46,357 bases of DNA from Paenibacillus glycanilyticus NBRC 16618 (GCF_004000805.1 NZ_BILY01000048.1:1-46357), one strand, 5' to 3'; counted from the stretch's first letter, positions 1 through 9,002 are shown. Notes: generated from the letters alone by a model not told the origin. Program-made: numbers and translations.

Positions 1-96
1 TATTAAATCCAACATAGAACTCTGTTATCTATTGTTGAAGTAATTCCATGTTGAGGTAGTTTGCTGAAGAAACAGCAAGAGATCGATCAAACTATG

Positions 97-135
97 AAAA
101 CAGCAGTACAGGGCTAGCCCCTGTACTGCTGTTTT
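97..135 (-). terminator. Terminator hairpin after the FAD oxidoreductase gene
   Basis: A near-perfect inverted repeat has arms AAAACAGCAGTACAGGG and the matching CCCTGTACTGCTGTTTT around a short loop. On the minus strand the stem runs into a T-rich tract just after the stop codon at 145. It closes the cluster 1 operon. The first 96 bases of the window show no gene I can support. Confidence 0.8.
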
Positions 136-144
136 AAAATAACC

Positions 145-2394
145 TTATTCATAAATGCGGATTTCAATCACTTCGGCATGTTCGCCTCCGTTGGTTTCCT
201 TTACCACAACCCGGACCCGGTCCGTCCGTACCGGTTTACCCAGCGTGTGGATTTTTTTGCGGGTGCGGTTCATGCCGTCGCTTGCGACAGTGATCCATTC
301 GCCGCTTGCCCATGCCTGCAGCTCATACGATTTGGCAACCTCCGGAATAACAAGGAATGGCGTTTCATGGTGATGAAGGTTAATCAGATCCTCGTTCACG
401 TCATCGTTAAAGGTAATATGAACTTCCCTTACATCAGCCGGCTCTTCAAGCGTAATCTCCACCCATTCCTCCCGGCCGTCTGCCAACGGCTGGGACACCC
501 ACAAATGCGGGCCGCCATACGGACGCACATAACCGTCAATGACTTTATCCGGGGCAAAAGCTTTTGTCCCAACCGCGAAGCAGAACGGTTTGCGGACCAA
601 TCGTTTCATGGACCACTCAATTACCGGCTGATCCGGCTGATGATCCTCCAGATCGGAGCTTACCATCGGCTTAACGCCTCTCTCGAATGCTAGCACGCCG
701 GTAACCGGAACGGCTGACGTATGGAGGCTTGCCGCTTCGTTTGCCCGGACAATAACAAACGCATTACAAGGCTCATCACCAAAGAGCTCACGGTCTGCGG
801 GCACATCCAGCCATTGCTTCTCCCCCGCTCCAACCGGGATGGTCAACGCTTGCTTAAAGCCTGCCGGAACATAATTCTCCGGACGCCCCGTATCCCAGAG
901 CTCCACGTTCAAGCTGATTGCTTCGGATGTTGAAACGAGAATTTGCAATCCGTCAAAGCCGCCGTCCGCAGGAAACACAAATCCGACATCCGAAGTAAGC
1001 CGATACTCTTCAGCCGGACGATCAAGCCGGATTTGCGTCATCGTACTGGATGCCGTCACCGTTCCCGTTCTCGCCAAATCCGCCGGATCTTCATTGCGCA
1101 GACCAATAATGGAAGCATCCATGCGCAGCATCGTTTGCTGAAGCTCGGTTAAATGCCGCTCGCGCAGCTCGCGTGGCGTAATGCCTTTGCTGGCTGACAG
1201 AGCGGCGCCAACGCCGGCTGCCTCCCCCATTACCGCGCAGGTTGCCATCACGCGGGTTGTCCCGAAGGCAACATGAGAAGCGCTGACATTGCGTCCCGCG
1301 AACAGTAGATTGCCGACATTCCGGGAGTACAAGGAGCCGAACGGAATATGGTAGATGCCGTCCGCATGGAGATGCTTGGAGCCGCTTTCGGTTGCGTACA
1401 TGCCTTGCGGCGGATGCAGGTCAATCGACCAGCCGCCAAAGGCGATGCGGTCCTCGAACGGACGCTGGGAGATCACGTCGTTTTGCGTCAGGATGGTATC
1501 GCCCAGAAAGCGCCGGTATTCCCGCTTGCCCGGAATGGAGCCAACCCATTCCAGCGTCATATTCTCGGCTTCGAATTTGCCGGAGTTTTTAATATAATCC
1601 CAAATGCCGTATATAACGGACCATAATTCATCCCGGATCCGTTCGTTCTCGTGAACGGTATCCAGCTCGCCGCCCCATTCGATCCACCAGTAATGGCAGC
1701 CGGAATCGCCGCTGCGGATCACGCGCTTGAGCGGAATCGAGGTCGTCGTAATATCTTTCGCAAACGATGGAGCAACGAACCGGACCGGCTTGCCGGTATC
1801 CTTCGTGTAGAACAATAAGGTACTGCCCAGCGTAATATCGTCGGCAGCCTCCGGTGCCCAATCCTCCCCGTACTCCTGACGGGCCTCCCGGCCGATGCGG
1901 TATGCCGCCCCCGCGAGGAAGCCAACCAATCCGTCTCCCGTACAGTCAAGGAATACGTCGCTCTCGAACGTCATTTCCCGCTCCGAGCCCATCATCCAGC
2001 CCGTTACGCTGCGGATAGTCCTGTCATCGAGTTCTCCATCTGCCTCCACTTCCCGGACATCCGTATTCATATACAAGGTTAAATTAGGCTCCGCTCTTAC
2101 CGCTTCCAGCAGCGTCACATCCCACAGGTATGGATTGCCTTCCGGATTGCGGTACTGGTTCTGAATAAAAAGTTCTCCCATGATGCCCGTTTCCCGGGCA
2201 TACCGGTTAACGCCATGCCCGGTAGCGCCGCATACCCATACCCGCACTTCGGAGCTGGAATTGCCGCCAAGCACCGGCCGGTTATGGACAAGCGCCACCT
2301 TTTGCCCCAATCTTGCCGCTGCAATTGCCGCGCTGATGCCTGCCAGACCTCCGCCAATAACCGTCACATCGGATTTTACCGTCTCGTGTCTCAT
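145..2394 (-). CDS. FAD-dependent oxidoreductase with C-terminal discoidin-like domain
   Basis: Predicted flavoprotein of 749 residues. A Rossmann FAD-binding motif (VIGGGLAGISAAIAAARLG) lies near residue 15, followed by the GGNSSSEVR segment typical of the FAD_oxidored (PF12831) family. A second dinucleotide-binding segment (LLFAGRNVSASHVAFGTTRVM) lies near residue 370, and the end of the catalytic part (MGEAAGVGAA) near 400. The last ~150 residues look like an F5/8-type C (discoidin) beta-sandwich, suggesting glycan contact. No signal peptide is seen, so it is probably cytosolic. I chose the ATG at 2394, which follows AAGGAGG at good spacing; a longer TTG start at 2412 lies inside that binding site. 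It is the last gene of the kinase-regulator-transporter operon, 19 bases after the permease stop, so its substrate is probably a sugar or sugar acid imported by that transporter. The substrate is not known. Confidence 0.85.
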   Translation of the reverse strand: MRHETVKSDVTVIGGGLAGISAAIAAARLGQKVALVHNRPVLGGNSSSEVRVWVCGATGHGVNRYARETGIMGELFIQNQYRNPEGNPYLWDVTLLEAVRAEPNLTLYMNTDVREVEADGELDDRTIRSVTGWMMGSEREMTFESDVFLDCTGDGLVGFLAGAAYRIGREARQEYGEDWAPEAADDITLGSTLLFYTKDTGKPVRFVAPSFAKDITTTSIPLKRVIRSGDSGCHYWWIEWGGELDTVHENERIRDELWSVIYGIWDYIKNSGKFEAENMTLEWVGSIPGKREYRRFLGDTILTQNDVISQRPFEDRIAFGGWSIDLHPPQGMYATESGSKHLHADGIYHIPFGSLYSRNVGNLLFAGRNVSASHVAFGTTRVMATCAVMGEAAGVGAALSASKGITPRELRERHLTELQQTMLRMDASIIGLRNEDPADLARTGTVTASSTMTQIRLDRPAEEYRLTSDVGFVFPADGGFDGLQILVSTSEAISLNVELWDTGRPENYVPAGFKQALTIPVGAGEKQWLDVPADRELFGDEPCNAFVIVRANEAASLHTSAVPVTGVLAFERGVKPMVSSDLEDHQPDQPVIEWSMKRLVRKPFCFAVGTKAFAPDKVIDGYVRPYGGPHLWVSQPLADGREEWVEITLEEPADVREVHITFNDDVNEDLINLHHHETPFLVIPEVAKSYELQAWASGEWITVASDGMNRTRKKIHTLGKPVRTDRVRVVVKETNGGEHAEVIEIRIYE

Positions 2395-2413
2395 GTCATA
2401 AGCCTCCTTCAAT

Positions 2414-3241
2414 TTAGCCTTTCACGGCCGAACTGGAAATACCTTGTATAATGTACTTCTGGCCAAGCAGGAAAATTAGAATCATAGGAACGATTGCCGC
2501 CGAAGAGGCTGCCATCATGCCGTTGTAGTCAACGTTGTTTTCCAGAACGAAATTCTGGAGGCCTAGAGGAATCGTATACAGCTTGGGGCTTTGCAGGAAG
2601 ACAAGCGCATTCTCGTAATCGTTCCATTGCCAGGAAAAATCGATAATCGCAAACGTCGCCAAGGCCGGCTTAGCCAGCGGCAGAACAAGCCGGAAGAATA
2701 TCCGGAAATGTCCCGCCCCGTCTAGAAAGGCGGATTCCGTAATCTCCTTCGGAATGCCCAGGAAAAACTGCCGGAGCATAAATACGCCAAAGATCGAGAA
2801 CATGGCAGGCAAGATCAGCGCCCAGTGCGTGTTATAGATATGAAGCCAGTTAAACATGATAAATTTCGGAACAAAGATCACTTGAGGAGGGATCATCATC
2901 ATGGATAAATATACCATGAAAAGGGTGTTCCGCCCTTTAAATTCCGTGCGGGCAAAGCCGTAAGCGGCAAGTGCCGACATAAAGACGGCGCCGGCCGTGC
3001 CTATCACCGATATTTTCAGAGAGTTCAAATAATAAGGCAAAAAGTTATAGCTTCCCGACCATATCCGCTTATGACTGCTTAAGTCGAGCTTCGAAGGAAG
3101 CCATTGGCGGAATACTTCGCTTGGAGTCTGGAAGGATGTGCTGATCATCCATAAGAAAGGGACAATCATAAACAACCCTGCGATCAGCATCAAGATCGTA
3201 ACGGAAAGCTTAACCGGTAGGTTCTTATTGGTTTCAATCAT
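2414..3241 (-). CDS. Sugar ABC transporter permease, MalG/UgpE type
   Basis: Inner-membrane permease of 275 residues. It has about six hydrophobic segments and the permease-to-ATPase coupling loop ESAFLDGAGHFRIFFRLVLPLAKPA (EAA motif) near residue 175. Size and motif match the MalG/UgpE group of carbohydrate uptake permeases (CUT1). Start is the ATG at 3241, preceded by GAGAGGAG; the open frame extends further upstream but only through the end of the previous permease gene. It follows that permease by 16 bases and would form the membrane heterodimer with it. No ATPase gene is present here, as is common for CUT1 systems that share an MsmX-type ATPase (family knowledge). Confidence 0.92.
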   Translation of the reverse strand: MIETNKNLPVKLSVTILMLIAGLFMIVPFLWMISTSFQTPSEVFRQWLPSKLDLSSHKRIWSGSYNFLPYYLNSLKISVIGTAGAVFMSALAAYGFARTEFKGRNTLFMVYLSMMMIPPQVIFVPKFIMFNWLHIYNTHWALILPAMFSIFGVFMLRQFFLGIPKEITESAFLDGAGHFRIFFRLVLPLAKPALATFAIIDFSWQWNDYENALVFLQSPKLYTIPLGLQNFVLENNVDYNGMMAASSAAIVPMILIFLLGQKYIIQGISSSAVKG

Positions 3242-3257
3242 CAGGCTTGCTCCTCTC

Positions 3258-4142
3258 TTAGTAATGGACCCAGCGTTTTTGGCCAACCCACTGGATGATC
3301 GTAATGATAAGAATAAAAGCGAACAGGAACCACGATATCGTTGACGCATAACCCATCTCATAGTAACTGAAGGCTGTTTTGTAGACGAACAGCGACAGTA
3401 TGGTCGTGCTGCCGCTTGGACCGCCGCCCGTAATAGCCTGGATAAGAGAGAAGGACTTAACGGTCATAATCAGACCGGTAATAAGCAGCATAAATGTCGT
3501 TGGACTGACAAGCGGCCATACGATCCGCCAGGTAATGGTTGCCGAGCCCGCTCCGTCGATCCGCGCGGCTTCCAACTGCTCGGTCGAGATTTCCTGGAGG
3601 GCTGCCAAGTATATAATCATGTTGTAGCCAAGCATAAACCAGATTTGGATAACGTCGATCGCATACATCGCCGAGCTTGTATCCGCGAACCAGCCCGGAG
3701 GCGATACAATGCCGATAAAGCGAAGCACTTCATTGATTGGTCCTTGGGACGGCTGGAACAGCAGCATCCAGACAAACGCGACCGCTACGCCGCTTGAAAT
3801 ATACGGCAGGAAGAACATCCCCCTGAGCAGTCCCTTCAAGTACACGCTGCGGTTGAGCACCAGCGCAACGAGGAACGCCAGCCCCAGCGAGACGGGAACG
3901 GAGAACAGGAAGATGGCGGTATGCTTAAGCGAAGCATAGAACTGATCATCGCCGAACAAACGGTTGATATTGTCCATGCCGGTGAACTTCCAGTTGGGAT
4001 TAGCGAATTGATAATCCGTAAACATCATGAAGAATGAATACAGGGCTGGCAAAATAAAGAAGGCCACAATGCCCAGCATATTCGGTAAAACAAACGCGTA
4101 ACCAATCCAGCCTTGCTTCTGAATCCAGCTTTTCCTTTTCAC
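3258..4142 (-). CDS. Sugar ABC transporter permease, MalF/UgpA type
   Basis: Membrane permease of 294 residues with six predicted transmembrane segments, starting with WIGYAFVLPNMLGIVAFFILPALYSFF. The EAA loop (EAARIDGAGSATITWRIVWPLVSPTT) lies near residue 195. This is the LacF/UgpA type of CUT1 permease. The start is taken as GTG at 4142 after GAAAGGCGG; a longer open frame to 4304 would run back into the lipoprotein gene and has no binding site. A strong hairpin sits between it and the upstream lipoprotein gene, which may lower permease expression relative to the binding protein. Confidence 0.9.
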   Translation of the reverse strand: MKRKSWIQKQGWIGYAFVLPNMLGIVAFFILPALYSFFMMFTDYQFANPNWKFTGMDNINRLFGDDQFYASLKHTAIFLFSVPVSLGLAFLVALVLNRSVYLKGLLRGMFFLPYISSGVAVAFVWMLLFQPSQGPINEVLRFIGIVSPPGWFADTSSAMYAIDVIQIWFMLGYNMIIYLAALQEISTEQLEAARIDGAGSATITWRIVWPLVSPTTFMLLITGLIMTVKSFSLIQAITGGGPSGSTTILSLFVYKTAFSYYEMGYASTISWFLFAFILIITIIQWVGQKRWVHY

Positions 4143-4189
4143 AGAAAACGCCGCCTTTCTTGATCGTATAGAGCTGTCTGAATATAGCA

Positions 4190-4228
4190 AAGAGAGAAGA
4201 AGGAAGCGGGGAATCCTTCTTCTCTCTT
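4190..4228 (-). promoter_or_regulatory. Intercistronic hairpin between binding-protein and permease genes
   Basis: A perfect 15-base stem (AAGAGAGAAGAAGGA at 4190-4204 paired with 4214-4228) has a 9-base loop and sits in the 109-base gap after the lipoprotein stop. No long T-run follows on the minus strand. A partial terminator or a 3' mRNA-stabilising structure is more likely than a full stop, because the permeases have no other evident promoter. Confidence 0.7.
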
Positions 4229-4251
4229 GGGGGCTGAAAGGCAATATTCGG

Positions 4252-5583
4252 TTACTTGATATATTCCTGATGTCGTTTGGCCATATTTTTGAGCGTGGTA
4301 TCAAGATCCTGCTCGTTCAGGAAGAATTTCTCGTACTCTTCCTTCCGCGCATCCAAAGCCTGCTGCGGCACGCTGAGCTGGAACGAAGGGAACTGGCCGA
4401 ATACGACTTTGTTCATCGATTCGGTATCGTACTTGTCTTCTACGCCTTTAAGCAGCAGATCCATCGCTTGTTTGTTGTCTACGCTCTTCGAGGACGGGAT
4501 TCGTCCGCCGCTTGCCATCGGCAGCATGCCTCCGTCCGCATACCATTTCGCAAACTTCCAGGCAGCGTCCTGATGCTTGGATTTCGCGTTTACGGAAAGC
4601 ACGTCGCCTAGACCGCCCGGATATTTGTAATCCTTCTGGTCCGCCGTTACTTTAGGAATCGTAGCGAACGCGATTTTGAAGTCATGAGGGAAATTGGTCA
4701 GGTCATTCGCGTTACGGAAAATAAATTCACCCGCCGACAGCATCGCTGCCTCGCCTTTCAGGAACATCGTGTCTACCGGCATCTTGCTCGTTACCTGCTC
4801 GCCGTATTCCGGCGTCGATTTGTCTACGAACATCATGTCATGCACCGTTTGAAGCTGCTTTTTCCACAAATCGTTATCGAAGTTGGAAGTCCCGTCCGGC
4901 TTCGTTACGCCAAGACCGGCAATCGTTCCGTCGATTGTAGCGGTAAAGGCGGCGTCATGCTGAAGAAGTCCGTATACCTTGTCTGTTTTCAATTTGTTCG
5001 CGTACTCTCTCAGATCATCCCAGGTCCAGTCCACAGCAGGGATTGGCAGTCCGGCTGCGTCCAGCATATCTTTGTTCAGCCAGATAAACGCCATATTTTT
5101 CTTTGTCGGAATGCCGTAATATTTGTCTCCGATTTTCCATTGCGCGGCATCCGGACCCATTTGGTCATCGATGTTATAGTCGGTTTTATTGCTAAGATCC
5201 AAGGCAACTCCGGCGTCAACGCGCTTCTGCAAGCGGGTGAGCGTGTAGTTGATGTAGAGGTCCGCATCCTGTCCGGTCATAAGCGCCGTATCAAGCTTCA
5301 GGTTACCCGGATCATCGTTGACGTAGCGGATATATTCAACCTGAATATCCGGATTTTCCTTATTCCAGTTGTCAATGACGGCCTTAGGGCCCGCTTCCGC
5401 GGGAACGGCTCCCCACAGGGTAAGCTTTACTTTTTCACCGGGTTTGCCTGCCGGAGATTCGCTTGCCGTTCCGGGGCTTGCACCTGTATTTCCGTTATTG
5501 CCGCCGTTGCTTCCGCATGCCCCAAGAATCGTGGCAGCCAAGGTCGTAATCAGTACTGTTTTTAACCAGCCTTTTCTTTTCAT
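4252..5583 (-). CDS. Extracellular sugar-binding lipoprotein (ABC transporter, family 1)
   Basis: Solute-binding protein of 443 residues. The N-terminus is a lipoprotein signal (positive start, hydrophobic run, ILGAC with the lipid Cys at residue 23) followed by a low-complexity Gly/Asn/Ser linker, so it is anchored outside the membrane. The body matches the family 1 (MalE-like) binding proteins: TLWGAVPAEAGPKAVIDNWNKENPDIQVEYI near residue 55 and AAWKFAKWYADGGMLP near 350. It starts at an ATG preceded by AGGAGGGGG. It sits directly downstream of the two-component genes, the usual order for Paenibacillus sugar uptake operons. The ligand cannot be told from sequence. Confidence 0.93.
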   Translation of the reverse strand: MKRKGWLKTVLITTLAATILGACGSNGGNNGNTGASPGTASESPAGKPGEKVKLTLWGAVPAEAGPKAVIDNWNKENPDIQVEYIRYVNDDPGNLKLDTALMTGQDADLYINYTLTRLQKRVDAGVALDLSNKTDYNIDDQMGPDAAQWKIGDKYYGIPTKKNMAFIWLNKDMLDAAGLPIPAVDWTWDDLREYANKLKTDKVYGLLQHDAAFTATIDGTIAGLGVTKPDGTSNFDNDLWKKQLQTVHDMMFVDKSTPEYGEQVTSKMPVDTMFLKGEAAMLSAGEFIFRNANDLTNFPHDFKIAFATIPKVTADQKDYKYPGGLGDVLSVNAKSKHQDAAWKFAKWYADGGMLPMASGGRIPSSKSVDNKQAMDLLLKGVEDKYDTESMNKVVFGQFPSFQLSVPQQALDARKEEYEKFFLNEQDLDTTLKNMAKRHQEYIK

Positions 5584-5677
5584 TCGTCTTCCCCCTCCTG
5601 AAGATGTCCTGCCTGTTTGCTACGTCTTTAACTTTATCACCTGCCCGGCAATTGGGGGATGAACAGCGTTTGGGGAA

Positions 5678-6445
5678 TCATAGAACGAATTTTTGTTCTT
5701 TGCGGTATTCGTTTGGAGTGACGCCGCACCAGCGTTTGAAAATTTTAATGAAGTAGTTGTCATTCTCGAAGCCTACGGTTCGGCCGATATCGCTGACAGT
5801 CCGTTCGGTCTCTGCAAGCAGCATTTTCGCTGCCGCAACGCGGCGGTTCTGGATATAATGCGTTAAGGTGGAGCCCGTCTTCTTCTTGAACAAATCGCTG
5901 ACGTAGCTTGCATCCATGCGGATCAAATCAGCGAGACTCTTCAAGGTGATATCCTCGGCGAAATGCTCTTCAATATAGGCAATAATGCGGTTCATCTCCG
6001 GATGATCGGTTGGCTCCTGCGCCGTCTTCTCCGGAAACCACTTGTCTGCCTTGCGCAGCTTCTCCATTCTAGCAAGCTCGGCGGCTACCTTCTCCATCGC
6101 CTGCCTTAAGCCTGCCAAATCCAAAGACAGCTTCATCAAGTACCCCGAAGCTCCATATTCTACGGCCTGACGGGCATATTCGAATTCGCTGACGGCCGTA
6201 AGCATAACGAACCGGCATTCAAACCCTTCCTCCCTGGCAAGCTGCAAGAGCCGTACGCCGTCCATCACCGGCATAAAAATATCGGATATCACGACATCGG
6301 GCTGAAGCTCCCGGATCATCCGCAGCCCTTCTTCGCCATCTGCCGCTTCACCAACAATCTCAAACGGAATATCCGCCTTCGCGAATAACTTGCGCAAGCT
6401 TGCTCTTGCATGCTGCTCATCCTCAACGATTAATGTCCGCCACAT
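5678..6445 (-). CDS. Two-component response regulator, YesN/AraC type
   Basis: Response regulator of 255 residues. Receiver domain at residues 1-120 has acidic residues E8/D9, phospho-acceptor D55 (VVISDIFMPVMDG) and the conserved K (SLDLAG segment just before shows YLMKLS). A C-terminal AraC-type double helix-turn-helix spans about 155-252 (LADLIRMDASYVSDLFKKKTG and IGRTVGFENDNYFIKIFKRWCGVTPNEYR). The start is MWRTLIVEDE at 6445 with GGAGGAGGG upstream; a longer reading from 6466 adds only seven residues overlapping the kinase. It overlaps the end of the kinase gene by 23 bases, so the two are translationally coupled. It is expected to activate the adjacent transporter operon. Confidence 0.92.
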   Translation of the reverse strand: MWRTLIVEDEQHARASLRKLFAKADIPFEIVGEAADGEEGLRMIRELQPDVVISDIFMPVMDGVRLLQLAREEGFECRFVMLTAVSEFEYARQAVEYGASGYLMKLSLDLAGLRQAMEKVAAELARMEKLRKADKWFPEKTAQEPTDHPEMNRIIAYIEEHFAEDITLKSLADLIRMDASYVSDLFKKKTGSTLTHYIQNRRVAAAKMLLAETERTVSDIGRTVGFENDNYFIKIFKRWCGVTPNEYRKEQKFVL

Positions 6446-8234
6446 GGGTAAGTCCCTCCTCCGCATAAGGTTTGGATAACAGCAGCGGGCAATTCATCGT
6501 CACCCGCGTTCCTTCTTCCGACGATTCCAGCTGTAGTCCCGAAGGCTGATTTTTGAACAAAAGCTCCAGACTTTCCCGCAGGTTCTGGATACCGATGCTT
6601 TTCCGTTTACGCGCGGATTGCCTATTCTTCGCCTTCTCGATACCCACTCCGTTATCGATCACTTCCAGAATAAGCTGCTTGCCCCGGCTAGCTGCCCTTA
6701 TAATGATGCGCCCTTCCCGCTGGGATTGTCCAAATCCGTGCAGCAGCGAATTTTCAACAAGCGGCTGCAGACTGAACTTCGGAATCAGCGCGAATTCAAG
6801 CTCGCCCTCTACCTCATAGTGAACCTCAATGCCATGTCCAAACCGCTTCCGCTGAATGTCCATATAAGATTCAATAAGGATGATCTCTTCTTTGAGAAGA
6901 ATAAGGTCAGCCTCCGTATTTAGCGTCGTTTCCAGTATCTTTCCAAGCGCTACGCAAATATCGTAAATATCGTCCTCGTCCTTATCCAAGGCTATGCTTT
7001 TGATCGTATTAAGCGTGTTCAGCAGAAAATGGGGATTCATCTGCCCCAGCAGCACCTGGAACCGGACAAACTGCTTCTGCCGCTCCTCCAGCTTTAATCT
7101 TTCCAAAAGACCGTTAATGTCGGCGATCATCGAGTTGAAGCTTCGGGTTAAGGCCAGAATTTCGCCCCTTCCCTGCTCCGGCAGCTTGGCCTTCAGATTG
7201 GATTTGACCGTTGTTTCCATCTTTCGCTGAAGCAGCTTCAGCGGTCCGGTAACCGTGGAGGAGATCAAGTAAATCATCAACATAAACAAGATCAGAATGG
7301 CGATATAGAGGGCAAAGGAACGCTTCTTCTGCTTGTCCACCTCGTTAAACAGCAGCGATAGAGGAACCTTTTTAACAAGATAACCGTTCAGCTCCTGAAC
7401 ATGGCTATACGTATACATCATCTGGTTATTCAATATTGAGGTGGAGGAAGCATCATTCTCCCCGTTCAAGCCGGCTGACGCGATGGACGCGGCAACGGCT
7501 GGCGGCACGCTTTCTTCAGTAGAGGATTGAAGGATGGTATTCCCCCCGGCATCAAGCAGGAAATAAGCCCCTTCCCCGCTGCTGCCCTGCGTTTTCTCCG
7601 CAAACCATGCTTCGTAATCAATACTGAACCGCCCGTAAGCAAAAGGCTTTAGCCCGTCGTCCCTGAGCACTTCAAAAAGGCTGAGCATCCGGTTGCCCTT
7701 TACCTCCCGTATTTCGGTGGATTGATCATTCGTGCGCCAAATATACCGCTGACCGCCTTCCCGCTTCAGCTCCCGAACCCAGGCCTCCGAGCTGATCTCC
7801 TCGTAATTTAAGGAATTCTCCGGCGTATAGGAGGTGTAAGCGTTTCCTTTTAAGTCGATCAAGGTGTAGTAAACCGTAGCACCGGTAAGGAAAAAGCTGT
7901 TTTCGATACCCGCAAACTTATTTTCAACGATTTTTTTGCGGTTGATGGCATCGTATTGCTCCGGCTTTTGCATGACCTGACGAAGAACGGAATCCTGCTC
8001 GAGCAGCATTCCCGTCTTCATGACAAGGCTCATCAGGTCAACAAGATCGGTCTTAAGCCCTTCAAGCTGTTCGATGTTTTTGTCGGATGCATTCCGCTGG
8101 AGCAGCTCTTCCGTCTCCCGGAAATTGTATAGGAATAGCAGCGCGATAGGAACAAGAAGGAAGATCAGGAGGGACAGCAAGATCCGGTTTTTAAACGTAG
8201 CCGGCGTTAACAAGCGGAATAATCGGGTGAACAT
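6423..8234 (-). CDS. Sensor histidine kinase, YesM type
   Basis: Membrane kinase of 603 residues. One transmembrane helix lies near 15-37, then an extracellular sensing region of about 250 residues, a second helix near 290-315, and a HAMP linker (TGPLKLLQRKMETTVKSN). The His_kinase domain has the phosphorylated His402 in QMNPHFLLNTLNTIKS. The HATPase_c domain shows the N box (PLVENSLLHGF) and G box (VIDNGVGI). This is the LytS/YesM class. It starts the cluster 1 operon, just downstream of a terminator belonging to the unknown gene at 8357. It most likely senses an extracellular sugar or the loaded binding protein (inference). Confidence 0.92.
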   Translation of the reverse strand: MFTRLFRLLTPATFKNRILLSLLIFLLVPIALLFLYNFRETEELLQRNASDKNIEQLEGLKTDLVDLMSLVMKTGMLLEQDSVLRQVMQKPEQYDAINRKKIVENKFAGIENSFFLTGATVYYTLIDLKGNAYTSYTPENSLNYEEISSEAWVRELKREGGQRYIWRTNDQSTEIREVKGNRMLSLFEVLRDDGLKPFAYGRFSIDYEAWFAEKTQGSSGEGAYFLLDAGGNTILQSSTEESVPPAVAASIASAGLNGENDASSTSILNNQMMYTYSHVQELNGYLVKKVPLSLLFNEVDKQKKRSFALYIAILILFMLMIYLISSTVTGPLKLLQRKMETTVKSNLKAKLPEQGRGEILALTRSFNSMIADINGLLERLKLEERQKQFVRFQVLLGQMNPHFLLNTLNTIKSIALDKDEDDIYDICVALGKILETTLNTEADLILLKEEIILIESYMDIQRKRFGHGIEVHYEVEGELEFALIPKFSLQPLVENSLLHGFGQSQREGRIIIRAASRGKQLILEVIDNGVGIEKAKNRQSARKRKSIGIQNLRESLELLFKNQPSGLQLESSEEGTRVTMNCPLLLSKPYAEEGLTHVADINR

Positions 8235-8299
8235 TGGCGCTCAGTCCTTCACTTGGATGTATACCTCTCAATTTACTTGACGGATACGCCCGTCCGCAA

Positions 8300-8345
8300 G
8301 AAAAAAAACAAAAGCGGCTGTACACGGTTTCCCGCACAGCCGCTT
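8300..8345 (-). terminator. Terminator after the unknown gene at 8357-8908
   Basis: A ten-base stem AAGCGGCTGT/ACAGCCGCTT has a 14-base loop. On the minus strand it runs into TTTGTTTTTTTT. It ends the single-gene transcript and separates it from the kinase gene that follows. Confidence 0.88.
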
Positions 8346-8356
8346 CGGACAGTAAC

Positions 8357-8908
8357 TTATTTCTTCCTGCTTCTTCTCTTTTTAGCCGTTGAGAATTGGA
8401 TGTGGACTCCGTCGATTTCGTTCAAGAGAACATTGCGGAACACAAAGGCCGCTACGTTATTATAGTTCCCGTAGAAGTCGGAAAGGTCATCATTATAGAA
8501 CTGGACGACCTTAATCCGGAATACCGGATAAACGTAGGTGCTGCCGAATATCGATCGAAGGGCGACAAACTGGAAGATCCGGTTTGTGCGAAATGCAATC
8601 CGGTACAGTCCCGCGATCTCTCTCGCCGTCAAGATACGCGCAATCGGGCTAATTGCTTTCCCGCCGCTGATGACTTTTACGCGAATGCCGATGTCGCCGA
8701 TAACTTTGTCCGAAGCGATTAGGGTCGCCAGCGCTTTTGCTTTCTTAATCCCTTTTACAAACAGCTTAACCTCGAATTGACCGTCCCCATGATCCTCCAG
8801 CGAGCCAACCCTTACAAGCGGGTCTTTGCCAACCGAATATTTGATCTCATTAAAATACGTAAATTCCGGCGGAGATAAACTGATTCTTGCCTTCTTGCCG
8901 TTTGACAT
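8357..8908 (-). CDS. Conserved-looking protein of unknown function, basic C-terminal tail
   Basis: I do not recognise this 183-residue product. It has no signal peptide or clear membrane segment. It is rich in Ile, Val, Lys and aromatic residues, with alternating beta-like stretches (GQFEVKLFVKG, DIGIRVKVISGG, VYPVFRIKVVQFYND) and a strongly basic end (KKRRSRKK). The start ATG follows GAGAGGAG. It has its own terminator and a long intergenic leader, so it is monocistronic and independent of the two sugar clusters on either side. Its Shine-Dalgarno sequence lies inside the 3' arm of a ten-base inverted repeat, which suggests controlled translation. A spore-associated role is possible but nothing in the sequence proves it. 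Confidence 0.75.
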   Translation of the reverse strand: MSNGKKARISLSPPEFTYFNEIKYSVGKDPLVRVGSLEDHGDGQFEVKLFVKGIKKAKALATLIASDKVIGDIGIRVKVISGGKAISPIARILTAREIAGLYRIAFRTNRIFQFVALRSIFGSTYVYPVFRIKVVQFYNDDLSDFYGNYNNVAAFVFRNVLLNEIDGVHIQFSTAKKRRSRKK

Positions 8909-8915
8909 GATGAAT

Positions 8916-8964
8916 CTCCTCTCTCCTATGACGATTACTAGTATCCTATTTTTAGAGAGAGGAG
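8916..8964 (-). promoter_or_regulatory. Inverted repeat that would sequester the ribosome binding site
   Basis: On the minus strand CTCCTCTCTC (8964-8955) and GAGAGAGGAG (8925-8916) form a perfect ten-base stem around a 29-base loop. The 3' arm contains the whole Shine-Dalgarno sequence of the 8908 gene, seven bases before its ATG. If transcription starts upstream of 8964 the site would be masked. The sequence shows the pairing; the regulatory effect is inferred. Confidence 0.6.
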
Positions 8965-9002
8965 ACGGTTACCGCATTCAACCACGCGGGACAACTTTTT
9001 TT

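Noticed and set aside
4684..5565. 293-codon plus-strand frame inside the binding lipoprotein gene
   Set aside because: No binding site and no family similarity; the minus-strand lipoprotein gene is unmistakable.
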